Source: Zoroaster sp. YZ-2022
Lineage: Eukaryota; Echinodermata; Asteroidea; Forcipulatida; Zoroasteridae
Assembly (NCBI GenBank): GCA_029582265.1
Contig: CM055816.1
Location: forward strand, 28,378,366-28,442,365
Reading direction: 5' to 3'
DNA: 64,000 bases
Shown: positions 13,130-27,379 of the stretch, piece after piece
Numbering within the stretch: position 1 is the first letter of the stretch
Layout of the letters: each line of letters starts with the position of its first letter
Translations under genes and position numbers: made by a program
Notes under the pieces: generated by a model
The model's database searches: none
Seen by the model: only the letters and a program-made list of their open reading frames with translations
Told to the model about the DNA's origin: nothing

Positions 13130-14530
13130 AAATGATTATCCTAACAGAAAATAAATATATTTTACTACAGAAAATTTCTTCCATTTCCCCAAAGTTAAAA
13201 TTTAAAAAATTAAGTTTAATTGTTAACCTGGAAAACCGGGAATTTTATTTTTTTTTTATCTTTTTTTTCTGAAACATGTGAGAATTTCACGGGTCAGTGC
13301 GTCTGACCGATTTCCCAAAATGACCAGTTGTATTTTAAAAAGAATTGTCAATCTTTAAAAACATTTTTTTGACATTTATTGATATTTCTTTTGTTTTGTT
13401 ATTCCTTCGTTTTTTTAGTTTTTAATTGGATTTTTGAACTTAGATTAGTGACTGGATTATTTAAATTTCTTTCTGATTATTGTTTAATTCTTATTATTTT
13501 ATTTTAGGATTTCACACTTTTATTGTTGTTGACCCCCCAGTTAGATGAGTTTGCTTACATTTTTACAAAACTGTTTGACTTTTAAAAAGAAATTTTTTTT
13601 TCTGTCAATAAAAAACTTCAAATTTAATAATTTTATATCTCTCGTTGAAAAATGTTTATAAATATTCGGAGTTTTATTGTCATTTTGTGGGGAGATAATA
13701 ACCGTTACAAGGAAAAAATCCCGAAAAAAAAACCGTTTAAAATTAATATTTCGTTCTCAGTAAGAGCTAAAACATCTCATATATTTTTCCCAAAGCTGTG
13801 GGTAAGGAATTAAGGGACCCAACCAAGTAAAAATGCCTTGATTTTTAAATTTTAGTTTTTAAATTTGTTATTAAAATTTAAAACCAACACGCGATTGGAA
13901 CGTCTCAAACCATTAAAGATCAAAAGGGGGCGGGGAAGGGGTTTATAATAATCATAATTTTAATTTAAGATTTTTAAAATGCGTGAGGGGTTTTCATTTT
14001 AAAATTTTTTTGAATAGGGAAATTTGGGGGCACAGCCCGGGCTGGGGAAAGCAGTCCCCCTTTTCCCCCGCCCCCCTGTTCCCACTTTCCCCTTCCCCTC
14101 CGTTCCCCCTTTTCCCCTTTTCCCCGTTCCCCGTGCCCCCGGTACGCCACCGAGTTTAGCTGTCAATGTAATGCGAAAACCCCAAAAAAAACGGGACCCT
14201 AAATTTTTAGTTTTAAAGTTCCAAAAACAAAAAACCCAAAAAAATTTTTTTTAAAGAGGTGAAACTTTGGCGTTTGCTTCCAAAGACGATTTTCTGGGAA
14301 TTTATTGTTTTGACACAACTTTACAACGGTTGTTTTATGTTGCGTTTAGTTTTTTTTTAATGCGTGTAATAACAGGGGATCTTTGAGGTTGTCTGTAGAA
14401 ATAAAAACAGTCAACAGTGTTTTTTTGGGAGGAGGTTTAGTTTTTAATATTTTCAAGAAAAGTTCCCGTTTCCCCAAAGTTATCATATTTGTTTTTTATT
14501 TTGAACAAAAAAACATATGAATTAGTCCCC
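13130..14530. repeat. Array module A copy 3 plus core module copy 5
   Basis: Module A landmarks (13130-13565) lead directly into the core module. The C-rich minisatellite at 14040-14150 is the longest of the set. Confidence 0.65.
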
Positions 14531-14989
14531 CCCAGATGGACTAAAAAATTTCCAACGAGAAAATAAAAAAAATCCTACATATTCAAAAAGCGTCCGGCAT
14601 CAAAGGGTTGGGGGACTTCCGGAGGAGTCTTTGGGGGGTCTAGGTTAGCTGGGATCCTACTTATACCATACCCCCTCGTCGTCTCTTTTACATCACTCCC
14701 ATTTTTAAACCTTCCCCTCTCATCAGACACCCACGAAAAGACACAAATACATTTGTTATGGCTTAAAGGAAAACTAATACTTATCATTGGCAGATCGGGC
14801 AGCCGGGGGAAGAATAGGGAAAAGGGAGGCGGGGAAAGGGGACAAGTGTCCATTCATCACCTTTGTAATTAATTTACCCTATATTTTATATATGTGGCCC
14901 CTTTTAGGAAAGGTTTCCCCCCTTTTTCGCTGTAAGGGTTCTCATTTTCATTTAAACACCCGGGAACCCTTTTTTAAAAAGGTTTTACT

Positions 14990-15920
14990 TTTTGGACTGT
15001 TATAAAAACATTAGCCTTATCAAAAAATTTTAAAATTTTTTAAATTTTTATATCTCTAGTTGACAAATTATTTATTTAATTTTTATCTGCTGGTTTTATT
15101 GTTTTTGGGTGAGAAAAACCTTTAAAGAACAACAATAGGAAAAAACCCCCTTAAAATTCAATAGTCTGTTCTCAGTAAGAGCAGACACCTCTCATATATT
15201 ATTTAAAAAGGCCCGCGTGTTTTTCCCAAAAGAGCCAGTTCAAGTCCAAAGGTTTTTGACTTAAAATTTAGTAATTGAATGTTATTAAAATTCAAATTCA
15301 ACACGCGTTTTTAAATTGCGTCTCGAACCATTAGCGGATGGGGAAGGGGGAAAAAAGGGGGCAGTTTATAATCATATAATATGTAATTTAACGATTTTTT
15401 AAATGCGTGAGGGGGCCCGTTATTTTCAAACTTTGAATGGGGGCCCTAAACAGCCCCGGGGGGGGGCAGGCAGGGCCCCGTTCCCCCCCTTTTCCCCCCG
15501 TCCCCCCCGGTACGCCACTGAGTTTAGCTGTCAATGTAAGGGAAAACCCCAAAAAAGAAAACTGCCCCCAAATTTTTAGCTTTAAATTTAAAAAACACAA
15601 ACCCAAAACAAATTTTTCCCTAAGGGGGGAAATTTGGGAAACTTTGGATTTTGGGTTTCCCTTTAAAAGATGAAATTTTTTTGGGGTTTGGAAAATTTTT
15701 TTTTTTTGGGTTTTTTGTTTTATTGACTTTTTAAACATGTAACAACTGTTTGGCCATTTTTTCATTTTAATTTTTAATTTTTTTAAAAAATTTTTAAAAA
15801 TGAGTATTAATTTTTAAAAAAGGGCATAAAAACCTTCAAATTTTAATTTTCGTAACAAAAAAACTTTGAACCTCTCCAGATGGTCCCAAAAAATTAGTTT
15901 TTTTATGGAAAATACCATCG
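14990..15920. repeat. Array core module, copy 6
   Basis: Landmarks TTTTTGGACTGTTATA, AATTGCGTCTCGAACC and GGTACGCCACTGAG are in order. Confidence 0.65.
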
Positions 15921-16274
15921 TGATATTTAATAGGACAATATCGTCACGATCTGAACAAAATTTTTTAACAGGGTTTGGAATCGGTGCCCCAGCAGGGACT
16001 GAGGCGACGCCTCAAGTACCAGTCCATTCTGTGATCTATATTTCATTTTTTTATTTTCTAGCGATTTGAATGGGTATGATAGAGAAATGAAAATCATGAT
16101 GCATTATGATCCCACCAGTCCTATTCAAATAATGACGAGGTGAGTCTTTTTGCTTCCGGTGATTGGTTCAAAAAAAAATAAATGCATAATACAATATTTT
16201 TCATATTGTTAGAGATTTATGAATTTTCATTAAAGCGTCCACGTGCACAAAAAAGGGATCAGACTGGGGGGTGA

Positions 16275-17700
16275 TCGGGCTTCCCCCACTGTGTGCATGA
16301 ACTTTTTAGGCTTAATGTGATTACAGGGCATGTTTCTAAAAACCTGCCCTTTTGGGGGGGTGGGAGATGCAATGGGGAAAGGGGCTTTAGACCCATGTTT
16401 AATCTCGTACTTAGTTATTACATTATAAAACCATTCAAAGACTTAATGTCTCTTTAATTCGAAATATATGTGAATATGTTTTCCCTTTATTTAAAATTTT
16501 CACAAATTTTGTCTCAAAACAAGTACAAATCATTTTCTAGACTTATGCATATGAAATACGTTTTTTAACTTGAAAACAGCAGAATTTTGGTATCCATATC
16601 AAACCCTTTTTTTTCAGTCTAAACTTTTTCCGGTAGGACACCAGGTTTCCAATTGATTTGGGAAAATTTTCCCAAAGGACGGAGGTTACAACTGACGTTT
16701 CGATCATTTCAACAAGAGTTGCAGGTCCCCATCATTACAGGAAAATTTGCGTTTAAAAGGCCATTGGGGGTGTAAAGGAGGAGTGTAAAGGAGGAGGTGT
16801 TAATGGGGGGGTGTCGATAAAGGGGTCGATAGGGGGGTGTCATAGGGGGGTTGTGCCTGACTAAAGGCTAGGAATCACGGTGTTTTTTAACCCCCCCGTT
16901 TTACAAAATACCTTTTTTATGTTATTGAAACCTTGGGGGATATCATTATATGAGGTGGGGTTTCTACCAAAACGGGGTTTTTTTGGTTTTTTGGGGGAAG
17001 AATACACATTTGGTTAAAACAGATAAAGCCATGCCCAAAAGGAAAGGCCACCCCCCGGAAATAATTTGTAAGGGTCGAGGGTTTGGGAAACCCAGGACAA
17101 TGAAAAATTTTTCGAGGTTGAACTTTATAAAATTTTGGGTTTGTGATTGGTTTGCAAAAAGGAAAAAAACGAGGGGTTTTTGCAATTAATACTTTGAACA
17201 CACCCCCCCAAAAAACCCTCAAAAACAAACAAAAAAAAAAAACAAAAAAAACAAAACAAAAAAAAAAACAGTTAAAGGGAACATGAATCCCATCAATAAA
17301 AAAAAAGGTTTCAACAAAAAAAAACGAACCTTATATTTGAAATAAAAAATTGTTTTTTTTTTGGCCCCAGAAGTTTGTTCAATCCAAAAGGGTTTAATTT
17401 AGCTTGCCCATTGATTTAGGCCATGATAACACAAATTATAACACAAAAAATAAAATAAATAAATAATTTAAATTAAATAAAAAAAAAAAAAATTGTTTCC
17501 CCCTTACCCCGATGAAAAAGGTTGAATCCCAATTTTCCCAAAGGTTCAAAAAAACCCCGGGGGACTTGGGGATGTTAAAAAGGATATGACAAATACAATG
17601 GGAACGGGAATTAAATTTATTTTTTACTAACAACATATTTACTAATTTACAACAAAAAAACCCCTGAGAAAATAAAAAAAAATTAAAATCCTAAATTTTT
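16275..17700. repeat. Optional module Y, copy 2
   Basis: Same order as at 9915: AGAGTTGCAGGT, then a GTGTCGATA-type minisatellite at about 16765-16850, then a polyA/AAAC tract near 17222-17270. Confidence 0.6.
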
Positions 17701-18394
17701 CCCAATTGGGAATGTTCAGTCTGACATCTGGGGTTCCCGGGGAGCCGGGAGGTCCAGAGTCGTAAAGGGGGTACTGGGTTTAGCTAGGGGCCCCATTATA
17801 CCATCCCCCCGTTGTCTCTAAAAACACCCACTTTTAACATTACCCCCATCGACACCACGAAAAGGCAAAAAATGCATTTGTTTATGGCTTCATAAAAACT
17901 AAAAATAAGTATCATTGGCAGATCGGGGGATAGGGGAAGATTAGGGATAAAGGAGGCAGGAAAAGGGGACAAGTGTCCATTCATCACCTTAAAAAATTTT
18001 TATTCCTATGTTTTTATATTTTGGGCCCCTTTGAGGAGTTTCAACCCTTTTGTTAATGATGTCCATTTTCATTTAAGCCCCCCGGGATCCATCCCTGTTT
18101 AAAAAAAGGTGTCTGTACTGTTTGACTGTTATAATTTTTTCGTCATCACAAACAAATTGATTTATATTTCGTTGAAAAATTATTTATATAATATTGGGTA
18201 GTTTTATTGTCATTTTGTTTGAGAAATTAACCGTTACAAGCACAACAATTTAATACCGAACAAACAACGTTTAAAATTCAATAGTCTGTTCTCGTAAGAG
18301 TTAAAACCCTTTCATTAAAAATACGAGCCGACAGCGGGGGAAAAAACGTAATAAAACCAAAAAGTTTTCCCAAAAGACATTTATATCCATATTA

Positions 18395-18590
18395 AAGGGA
18401 CAATATCTTGGGGATGGGGATGGAATTGGGTCCCTTTTAGATTAACCTATCAATACACCCACAATAAAGTCAATTATCATTGTTGCTGAAAAAATGAGGA
18501 AAAGGATTTGCAGTCACATTTTTCATTTTAAACTAGATCACCGATTAAATGCCCGTTGAAATTTGCCTGATCGGACGAACTGTCCTTTAA
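18395..18590. mobile_element. Degraded copy of the AAAGGGACA foldback MITE
   Basis: Starts TTAAAGGGACAATATC and ends with sequence like CTGTCCTTTAACA, with an internal ATTGTTGCTG. This is the layout seen more clearly at 45857-46081. Errors prevent exact end assignment. Confidence 0.5.
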
Positions 18591-20459
18591 CAAAGAATCT
18601 TATTCATATTAAAAACATTTCCCCAGTTTTTTGTTTATGTTTCAAAATTAAAAAATTTTAAAACGGGACAAAGCGGGAGGAGGTCGGGTTGATTCCCACC
18701 CGAGTCGCCCATAAGTTTTTACAGACACTTGAAAAACACTGAGTACAGGGGCCCATTTTTAAAAATCGGTGTAAGGGGAAAATTAAATCTTTAAAATTAT
18801 ATTTTAGAAGATGTTAAAAAAAGTTTTTATTATGGGCACGACTGGGAAATTTTTGCCGGGGAAAAAGTTCCTTTTTAACACCTGATTTTTAATTATGCAA
18901 CCTTTTTGGGGAAACCTACTGATTTTTTTTAGTGTTTCTACAGAAACGAGCAGTTGTATTATAAACAAGGTTATGGGGTTTTAGGGTCTTTTTTTAAAAC
19001 CTTTTTTTTGAAAAACTCAAACTTTTTAAAAATGAGAAAAATGTAATATTATCTTAATTTAGGGAAATTTAGATTGAAAAAATTCAAAATTACTGCCTAT
19101 TAGTTTTCAATCTTTTTTTTACATTAATTGCTTCTGTTCACCCCCAAGACTGTAGTTCACCAAAGGTAATATTTATGTTAATTTTAGTAAGACAACTCAC
19201 TAAAATAGCCTATTAAGGGGTCGTGTTTTTGTACAGACTTAAGAAAAATTTTTTCGACATCAAAAAATTAAAAAGTATTTTTGAATCTTATATTTGATTT
19301 TAATTTGCCCAAAAACCACATCCAGTCTTACCCTGTTTTTGCTTGACTTGTCTTTTGCCTTTTTTATATCTCCTGTTAATTGTGTTTTTTTTGTGTTTGG
19401 GAAGAGTACAAAAAACTTTTTTTTTCATTTTCCTTACATTTGTTTTGTTTAATTGTTTATTTGTTTATTTTATTTACAGCTTTTAGTTTTGTTGTCTTTT
19501 TAAAATATGAATTGGGAAAAATAATGAAAATTTATTTTTAATGATATTGCCAGAAATAAAAAGTTTTAAATAATCATTATTCTGCTGGGTGACTAAGTTT
19601 ATGGTTAAAAATGTTTCAAATTGGAAATGGTGTTTTTTTCAGCCTGCCGCGCGGCAAGGCCAAATCTGGGCAAAAGAGGAACCCCCGGAGGCCCCGCTTT
19701 TCACCTTGAAGCAGTTTACGTACACTGTCTACAGTCTGTTAAAATTTCCCCTGTGGAAAAAGTATTAAATTTGTTGATTTTTGATATTCCTTAATAATTT
19801 TGTTTTAATTTAAAAAATTAAATTTTAAAAAATTTTGTTGAAAAAAAACGGATCCCCAGGGCATTAGAAAGACACTTTTCTGCAAATTTATTTCTTGATC
19901 TGGGCTGATGGCGGATTAAAAATTATAGTTTAAAAAAAATGTTCATTTCAAAAATTTAACACCGGCCCCTGCCAGGCGCGGCAAAACCGTCCGGGCACGG
20001 GCCGGGGAACCCCGAAGACCCCGTCGAATATACCACATGTGTATGCACGTGTATTTGTTAATTATAAAGGTGTTTATTTTTAAATTTATTGTGACAAGGA
20101 ACGCATAAAAAATAGAAAAATTTTTTTTTATTTGAACAGACCTCAGAGTTGTTCTGAGTTTTCTTGGGCAACATTTTTTTGAGGTATGGGGTGAAAAATA
20201 TGTTTATTAACACATCAAAACGTAAACGTAAGGGGGTTTTGGGAAAAAGTTTTTTTTTTGGTAAAAGAATGTATTGAAAAATAATAAGGTTGTAACGCCA
20301 TCAATGAGGACGAGGTTGAGGAGCTGGGTTATTAATTTCACGTGGTTTGATGTTCAATATAAAAAAAAATTATTTTTAAGTCCTAAAAAACCATCGATTG
20401 GGAATCGATTTTCATCCCCTTTAAGACACGCAAAACCAACCAAAAATTATAAATGATGC

Positions 20460-22885
20460 AATTTTGGGAAACTAGGAGGGATTTTTTTTCAGGAAAACAT
20501 GGCCAATTTCCCATGAAATTCCCCAAATTTTATAAACTTGTTTTTTTAAAAAATTTCCCACGTTCATCCTGAAAACCCCGCAGAGTCCATGAGGAGGGGG
20601 AGGGGGGGGGAAAATTCATTTTCTTCCCTATTTTGTGTAGACTACATAAACGTGTTTAGGGAAAAGGGAAAGGTTTAAGCTAAACTCACAGTGCCATCCC
20701 CCTGTACGGGGTTAACCCAAAAAGAAAGGATCCTATGATGATACACAGCTAAACGTGCTTGGCTTTTTTGGGCACCTGTTCATATGGGTATTTTTAAATT
20801 CAAATAAAATCACAGAAAAGCACAACCCTGTTTTTTGGCTCAAAAATGAATACACCCAATGTTTAAAATGTTGAAAATTTTAAACACCATTGTTACATTT
20901 TTTTATTTTATACAAAACCGGGCCCCCTTTTTTCAGGAAACCGTCCGGTCTGAAACAGGCCGGGGATGGAGGAAAAAGATGACCCCTTGGGGTTTGGGGG
21001 TGTGGAAAAAAGGGTTTTCCCAAAATTCCCCCCCCAAAAAAAAAAAACAATAATATAATAATAATAATACAAATAACAAAAAAAAATGAATCGTCGTTGG
21101 TGGTTAAAAAAATTTCCCCAATTTAAATGGATCGTGAGCTACAAAATTTTTCAACTTTTTTTTCCGAAAACGCTGATATTCAAGAGAATCCAATAATAAT
21201 TATTTATTGTTGTTGGTTTTTTCAAGGAAAAAAAATGGGGCTGTAGAGTTTTTAAATTTCGTTTACATTTTGGGTTAATAGTTAAGACAACATAACTATT
21301 TTAAAAACCCCTGTAGAAAATAAATAATATAATAAAAAAATAAATTCTGTACAAGAATTTTTAAACCAATTATAATTAAAATTAAAAATTTTTAAAAATT
21401 TAAAAAAAATTCTCCAGCACCCCCGGAAAAATTGGTTCCCCCGTGATCCGCCCGTTTATCGATTCTTCCCCCAAGAACAGTGTCGCTAAAAAAGGTCCCC
21501 TGGTTTAAAGGGGGGACACAAGAACCCACCTCTTTGGGCCCCCCAACTCCCCCCCTTTTGCCAACTTAATGCTCAGCCAGGTATTGCCACCCGCCTCTTA
21601 GGCCAAAAAAAGTCTTTGGGGCCCCATGCACATTTGCAAAAAGAGGTTGGGGTCGAATTAGGATTCACCCTCGCACTAGAAGTGTTGTCGCGTTGCACCG
21701 AAGGCTGTCCCTCGCACCAGAATTGTTCACCATTGCAGTTTTTTTTCAAAAAAGACCCTATGTGACCAAATTTCACCAATTAATATATAAGAAAAACAAG
21801 GAAACCATATATTTACTAGAAAAAAAAATTATACAAAAACGGGGAACCAGACTGGTTGGCAGCTAGCATGCATACGGTACTAAACATGAAATTTGGGATT
21901 TATATTCCTTTAAAAAAATCCTCCACAGCCCATAAATTTTTGTTTTAAAGAAAAAGGGTTTTTTGAATTTGTTTAAATTAACAAAAATTTCTAATCCGTT
22001 ACAAATATTTACAAACCCAAACCTGTCTTTGATCCCCCAAATACCACTTGGGAAAGGGGAGCATTTTAAACCACAAGACTACCATGCCACCAAATTTTTG
22101 GGGAAATTTAAATACAGAAGAACCTTTGTAAAATTAATTTTTAAAATAATAAACCACGAAAAAAAATTTTTTCAGGCTCACAGGGGGTTTACTCCCTCCC
22201 CCCCGCCCAGGTCCAGCGGGGGGGAGGGGTATGGGTGGGCACCCCAACAATTGTTCCCCAAAAAATAATAATAATAATAATGAACATTTGTAATGCGCCA
22301 GTATCCGTCAAAAGACGCTCATCAAAGTGACGCATCAGGGGAAACAAGAAAAAAAAATACATGGTATAAGAACAATGCAATATAAAATAACAAGGAACAA
22401 TGGTTGTAAAAAAGGGTGACTGGCCCTGGTCAGAATATGCTGGAAAAATGATATTCTGACAACAAGGAAAAAACCCCGCATACACAAATTAAACAAGGTT
22501 GATTAGCAAAAAAACACCGTAGCGATACCCTTTTTACATATTAAAAAAAAAACAAAGGTATAAATAATTTAAAAAGTGGCTAGTTAAAAAATAATAAATT
22601 ATACATCAATTTTCAATGGCAAACCCAAAAGGGACTTTGCGCAAGGGTTGGTCCATAAAAATTTTCAGTCAGCAAATATTTATGTTTTTATACTGATGCC
22701 TACTTTAAAAAACAAACTATTTTAAAGCAGAACCATACCCCAAATTCATGGTCACACAAAATGTAATTATTGGGGGTGGTAGATGAAAGATAATTGCCAA
22801 AAAGGAAAAACGAATTGTACAAATTAGATGATTTTATTTTTTTATAAACTTGTTTTTAAAACATCAACCATTATTAAACCGTTAA
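20460..22885. repeat. Optional 2.4-kb module X, copy 1
   Basis: Interrupts the array after TATAAATGATGCAA and ends before ATGTTTATTATGACATG. It contains ATCGATTCTT-flanked GC-rich sequence, a minisatellite of about 17-20 bp (GCACTAGAAGTGTTGTC) at 21655-21735, and an AAT run at 22265-22282 followed by TAATGCGCCAGTATCCG. No usable frame is visible through the sequence errors. Confidence 0.65.
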
Positions 22886-23094
22886 AAAATGAATGTTTAT
22901 TATGACATGTACAACACTGTCCAAAAAAATGTCCCACGTTGATTTTTAGATAATCAAATTTGTTACACAAAATAATTCTTAACTATAGGCAGGGAAAAAT
23001 TTAAAGTTTATGAGACAATTTATTTCCCTAAAAAACAACCTGAAAATTTTATTTTCACTATTGCTGAAGTTTCATAAGGGCTGGAGCGGGAACA

Positions 23095-23900
23095 ACAAAT
23101 GTTTTCCCAATAGAAAAGAAATATATTTTTTAATTTAAAAAAAGACTTTTCCCAAATTAATGAGTTCAAAATTAAAAAATAAGTCTTAATTGTTAACCTG
23201 GGGGATCCTGGTAATTTTTTTTTTTCCCGTTTTTCTGGAAAAAGGGGTAGATTTTTTACCAAGTTGACCGAGTTCCATTGGGCCGTTGTAAAAGTTGTAC
23301 TTAAAGAATTGCCAATCATGAAAAAAATTTTTTTGGCCAATTTATTTATTTTTTTTTATTTTCCCTTTTGTTTCTCAGATTTTATTATTTTCGAACTTGA
23401 ATAGTGACTGGGAATTTTTTTAAATTTTTTCTGATTATTGTTTAATTTTATTATTTTATTTTTTTTTCCCCCTTTTTTATTGTTGGATTCCTCATTAGAT
23501 GAGTTTGTTACACCCCTTTTTTATTACTGTTTGACTGATAAAGATAAATTTTCCCGGGTTAAAAAAATTTAATTTAAAAATTTTAAAATCTTTCGTTGAC
23601 AAAAGATTTATATTAATATTCGGGAGTTTTATTGTCATTTTTGGGAGATAAAACCTTACAAGCACAACAATACCGAACAAAAAAAGCTTAAAAAATTTAA
23701 TAGGGGTTTTTCCCCGTAAGAGCTGAAACCCTCATATAATACGATGAAGCGGTGGAAAAAGTAATGAAAAACCAAATTGGCCCGTCAAAAAGGCTTGAAT
23801 TTATTGAAATCTCTCGTTGGGCAAAAAGATTGATATAATATTTTTTTAGTTTTAGTTTTTTTTTTGATAATTACCGTTACAAGCACAACAATAAAAACAA
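23095..23900. repeat. Array module A copy 4 plus partial core module
   Basis: Module A landmarks (23095-23525) are followed by two copies of the first core segment, as in unit 1. The core then breaks off near 23900 at AAAGGCCCTATGAT. Confidence 0.6.
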
Positions 23901-24161
23901 AAAAAGGCCCTATGATAAAAAAAATGTATAAAACAAATACAAAACAGATTTTGATTTTTTTCCTTACACCCCCCGTATGAAGAACTGTATATCAATACTC
24001 AATGACAAACACAAAAAAAATTGAATTTAAACCTTTTCTTTTAAACTAAAAAATAATTAATTATTTAATTATTTAAAAAGACCCCAGGAGATTGAACTGC
24101 CAAGAAGTCCATGTCATGGATGACAATCCTACTTTAAACATTCCATACCTACCTATATACA

Positions 24162-24182
24162 CAACAACAACAACAACAACAA
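24162..24182. repeat. (CAA)n microsatellite
   Basis: About seven CAA units after the shared sequence TGTCATGGATGAC. The related tract at 32178-32222 is longer. Confidence 0.85.
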
Positions 24183-24429
24183 GAAAAAAACAAATTAAAA
24201 ATCCTAAAATTTAATTGGGGGAAAGTCTTGGGGATGGAGGGTTAACGGGAGAAACCAAGGGGTTTTTGGGGTGGTTATTTGGGGTCCCATTTTAAACCCT
24301 CGCTCGTCGCCCCAGAAATCACCACCACTTTTTTAAAACCTTTTTCCCCCATCGGAAACCCCGTAAAGGCAAAAATGCATTTGTTTTTTTCATGGGGAAA
24401 ATTTTAAAACTAATATCGTTTAAAATGGG

Positions 24430-25260
24430 GAGCCGGAAAAACCGCTTAAAATTAATATTCTTTTTTCTCAGTAAGATTTTTAAATTTTCATATTATTTGC
24501 CAACTGGGGGGTTTAATTAAGAGCCAGGCCCAAATCCAAAGTCCTTGACTTTTTTAAATTTTGTAAAAAATGTTATTGAAATTAAAAATTTAACACGCGA
24601 GAATTGGGTCTCAAACCATTGAGGGTTGGGGAAGGGGGGGTTAAAGTTTAAAACATCATAATATGTAATTTAACGACCTTTTAAAAAGCGGATGAGTGTC
24701 TATTTTTAAATTTTTTTAATGGGGGTTGGGGGGACTCGGCTGGGGGGGAGGCCCCTGCCCCCCGTTTTCCCGCACCCCTGCCCCCCGTTTTCCCCGTTCC
24801 CCGTTCCCCCCCCGTTCCCCATTCCCCCGTTTCCATTCCCCGTGCCCCCCGGGACCCACTGAGTTTAGCTGTCAAAGTAATGCGATAAACTCAAAGAAAA
24901 CTGACCAAATCTTATTTTTGTTCCAAAACAAACCCAAAACAAATATTTGTTTAAGAGGTGAAACTTTGAGTTTGCTTCTAAAAACGATTTTTTGGGGAAT
25001 TTTTGGATTGTATTGACATAAAAACTAACGGGTTTTTTTATGGTTTTTTAGCTGTAATTATTGTAAGGTAATAACAGGGATCTTTAGGGACGTCTGGCAG
25101 CAACGTCAAAAAGGGCGTAAAGGGGTTTTAGATATTAGCATTTAATTTTTTTTGGAAAAAATTTCTTAAAAGAGTACTTAAGCCACCGTTTCCCCCCAAG
25201 TCTTTTTCATAATTTTTTGTTTGAATTTTCTATTTTTTAAAAAGCATGAATTGGGCCCCA
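24430..25260. repeat. Array core module, partial copy 7
   Basis: Enters the module at AAACCGCTTAAAATT and carries a long C-rich minisatellite at 24750-24855. Confidence 0.6.
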
Positions 25261-25689
25261 AATTGGAAAAATTCAACAAGAGAAAATAAACAAATTAAAA
25301 AACCTAATTCAATTTGGGGAAATTTTCAAATTAGGGGCCGGGCTTGGGGGCCGGGGGAGGTTTAAATTTTAGGGACAGGGTTTGCTGGGGGGCCCCCTTA
25401 AAATTCCTCTCTCGTTCTCAAAACCCCCGCCCCCTTTAAACCTAATTTTAAAAGAGACCACGAAAAACACAAAAAATTTGTTATGGCTTCAAAAACCAAA
25501 CTAATATTGGCAAGGGGGGGAAGGGGGATTATGGAAAGGGGCAGGCAATGAGGGGCAAGTGTCCCATCACCTTTCAAAAATTTCCCCCTACTTTATATAC
25601 GTGGATTTTTACAGGGGTTTTTTAACCCCCTTTTTTTACCATGTCTCTTTTTTATTTTTAACCCCGATCCATCCTCTTTAAAAGGGTCT

Positions 25690-27000
25690 TACTGTTTGGA
25701 TTTAAAAAAATAATATTAGTCTGTCATCACAAAAAATTAAATTTTAATAATTTCATATCCCCGGTGACAAAAGATTTTTTTAAAATTCGGGTTTTTTTGT
25801 CATTTTATTTAGAAATTAAGTTACAAGGGGCAAAAACCGAAAAAAAATCTTAAAAGTTTTTTAAAATCTGTTTCAAAAGAGCCGGAAAAAACCCCTATAA
25901 TACGAGGACAGTGGACGGAAAAAAAGTAATAAAGGGTAAATTCCGTTATCGGTTCGAATTTAGATTTTTATCTCTTTGAAAAAAATGATTAAAAATATTT
26001 GGAATTTTTTTGTCGTTTTGTTTGAGATAATTACCCCCCAAAAAAATAAAACAAAAAACCCCTTAAAATTCAATAGTTTTGTCTTGAAGAGTTGGTTTTC
26101 ATATTTTTTTTTGTTGACTGGGGTTTCAATGTAATAAACCAAAATTCCCGGGCCAAAGGCCTTTACTTTTTAAAAAGTAATTGAAGTTTTGAAAATTAAA
26201 TCAACACGCGATTGCAATTTCTTTAAACCAACGGGTGGGGAAGGGCCAAAGGGGGGGGTTTCAATCATCCAAAAATGTTTTAACGACTTTAAAAATTTTA
26301 TGGTGCCCTTTTCCCAAATTTTAAAAAAAAGGGGGGGAATCGGCTGGGGGGAGGACCCCCTGCCCTGCTCCTTCCCCCCCCCTGTTTTCCCCTTCCCTGC
26401 CCCCGGGGCCCCCCGGGACGCCCCTGGGAGCCGGAATGTAATGCGATAAACCCAAAAAAAACCCCCCTTCCAAATTTTGGGTTTTGTTCCAAAAAAAACC
26501 CAAACAAATATTTTTTAAGAGAGGTGGAACTTTTAGGCCGTCCGGGCGTATTTTCTGGGTAATTTTGCATTGTATTGACATAACATGGCCCAATTGTTTT
26601 GGGGTTTCTGTTTTATGTTTTTTTGTAATTTTAAAACATGGGGTCTGTTGAGGTGTTTCGTTCCCGCAATCGTCAAACAGTCGTAAAATTTTTTTATTGG
26701 GCGAGGCTTTGATTTAATTGTTTACAGAAAAATTGCTTTTAAAAAGAGTACAAAGCTACCGTTTTACCAAGTCTATCATATTTGTTTGGGAAATTTTTTA
26801 TATACCCTAACAAGAAAACATAAGGAAAGTCCCTCCAAAGGTACCGAAAAATTAGCTGCCCATGGACAAAAAATCCCCATCGTGGGTATTTGGGGGCAAT
26901 ATCGTCACGATATGAACATAATTTAAAGGGGTTGGGAACGGGGTCCTAAAACACGCGGGCCGAGGGGGACGCCCCAAAACCCGTCCATTTTTGTGATCTA
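25690..27000. repeat. Array core module, copy 8
   Basis: Contains the doubled first segment, the C-rich block at 26355-26420 and the ATCGTCACGAT block near 26900. Confidence 0.6.
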
Positions 27001-27379
27001 TGTTTTTTTTCATATTTCAAAGAATTGAATTTGGGGATGATAGAGAAAAGTTTGATGCATTATGATACCACCAATCCCATTTAATAATGACCCAGCTGAG
27101 CCCAGCATTTTGTTTACGGGATTGTTAAAAAAAATAAATGCATACATACACATATTTTTCCCCAAGGATATTTAAGAAAATTTTTTCCCTTATAAACGTC
27201 CACGTGCACATAACGAATCAGACTGGTGAAGGTGAAAACCGAACAGCAAAAAAAACGCAAGTCCGAGGAAAAGCAAAAGAAAAAAAGTCCGAGGGTTTTT
27301 TCAAACCAAACAGAAGACAAAAACCCTTTTGACTTAATCACCCTTTAAAGAAAAAAGCCAAGGGGCCGAAAGTGACTGT

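Noticed and set aside
15388..15765. 125-codon minus-strand frame
   Set aside because: It crosses an array module that is full of stops in the clean copies at 1.5-2 kb and 4 kb.
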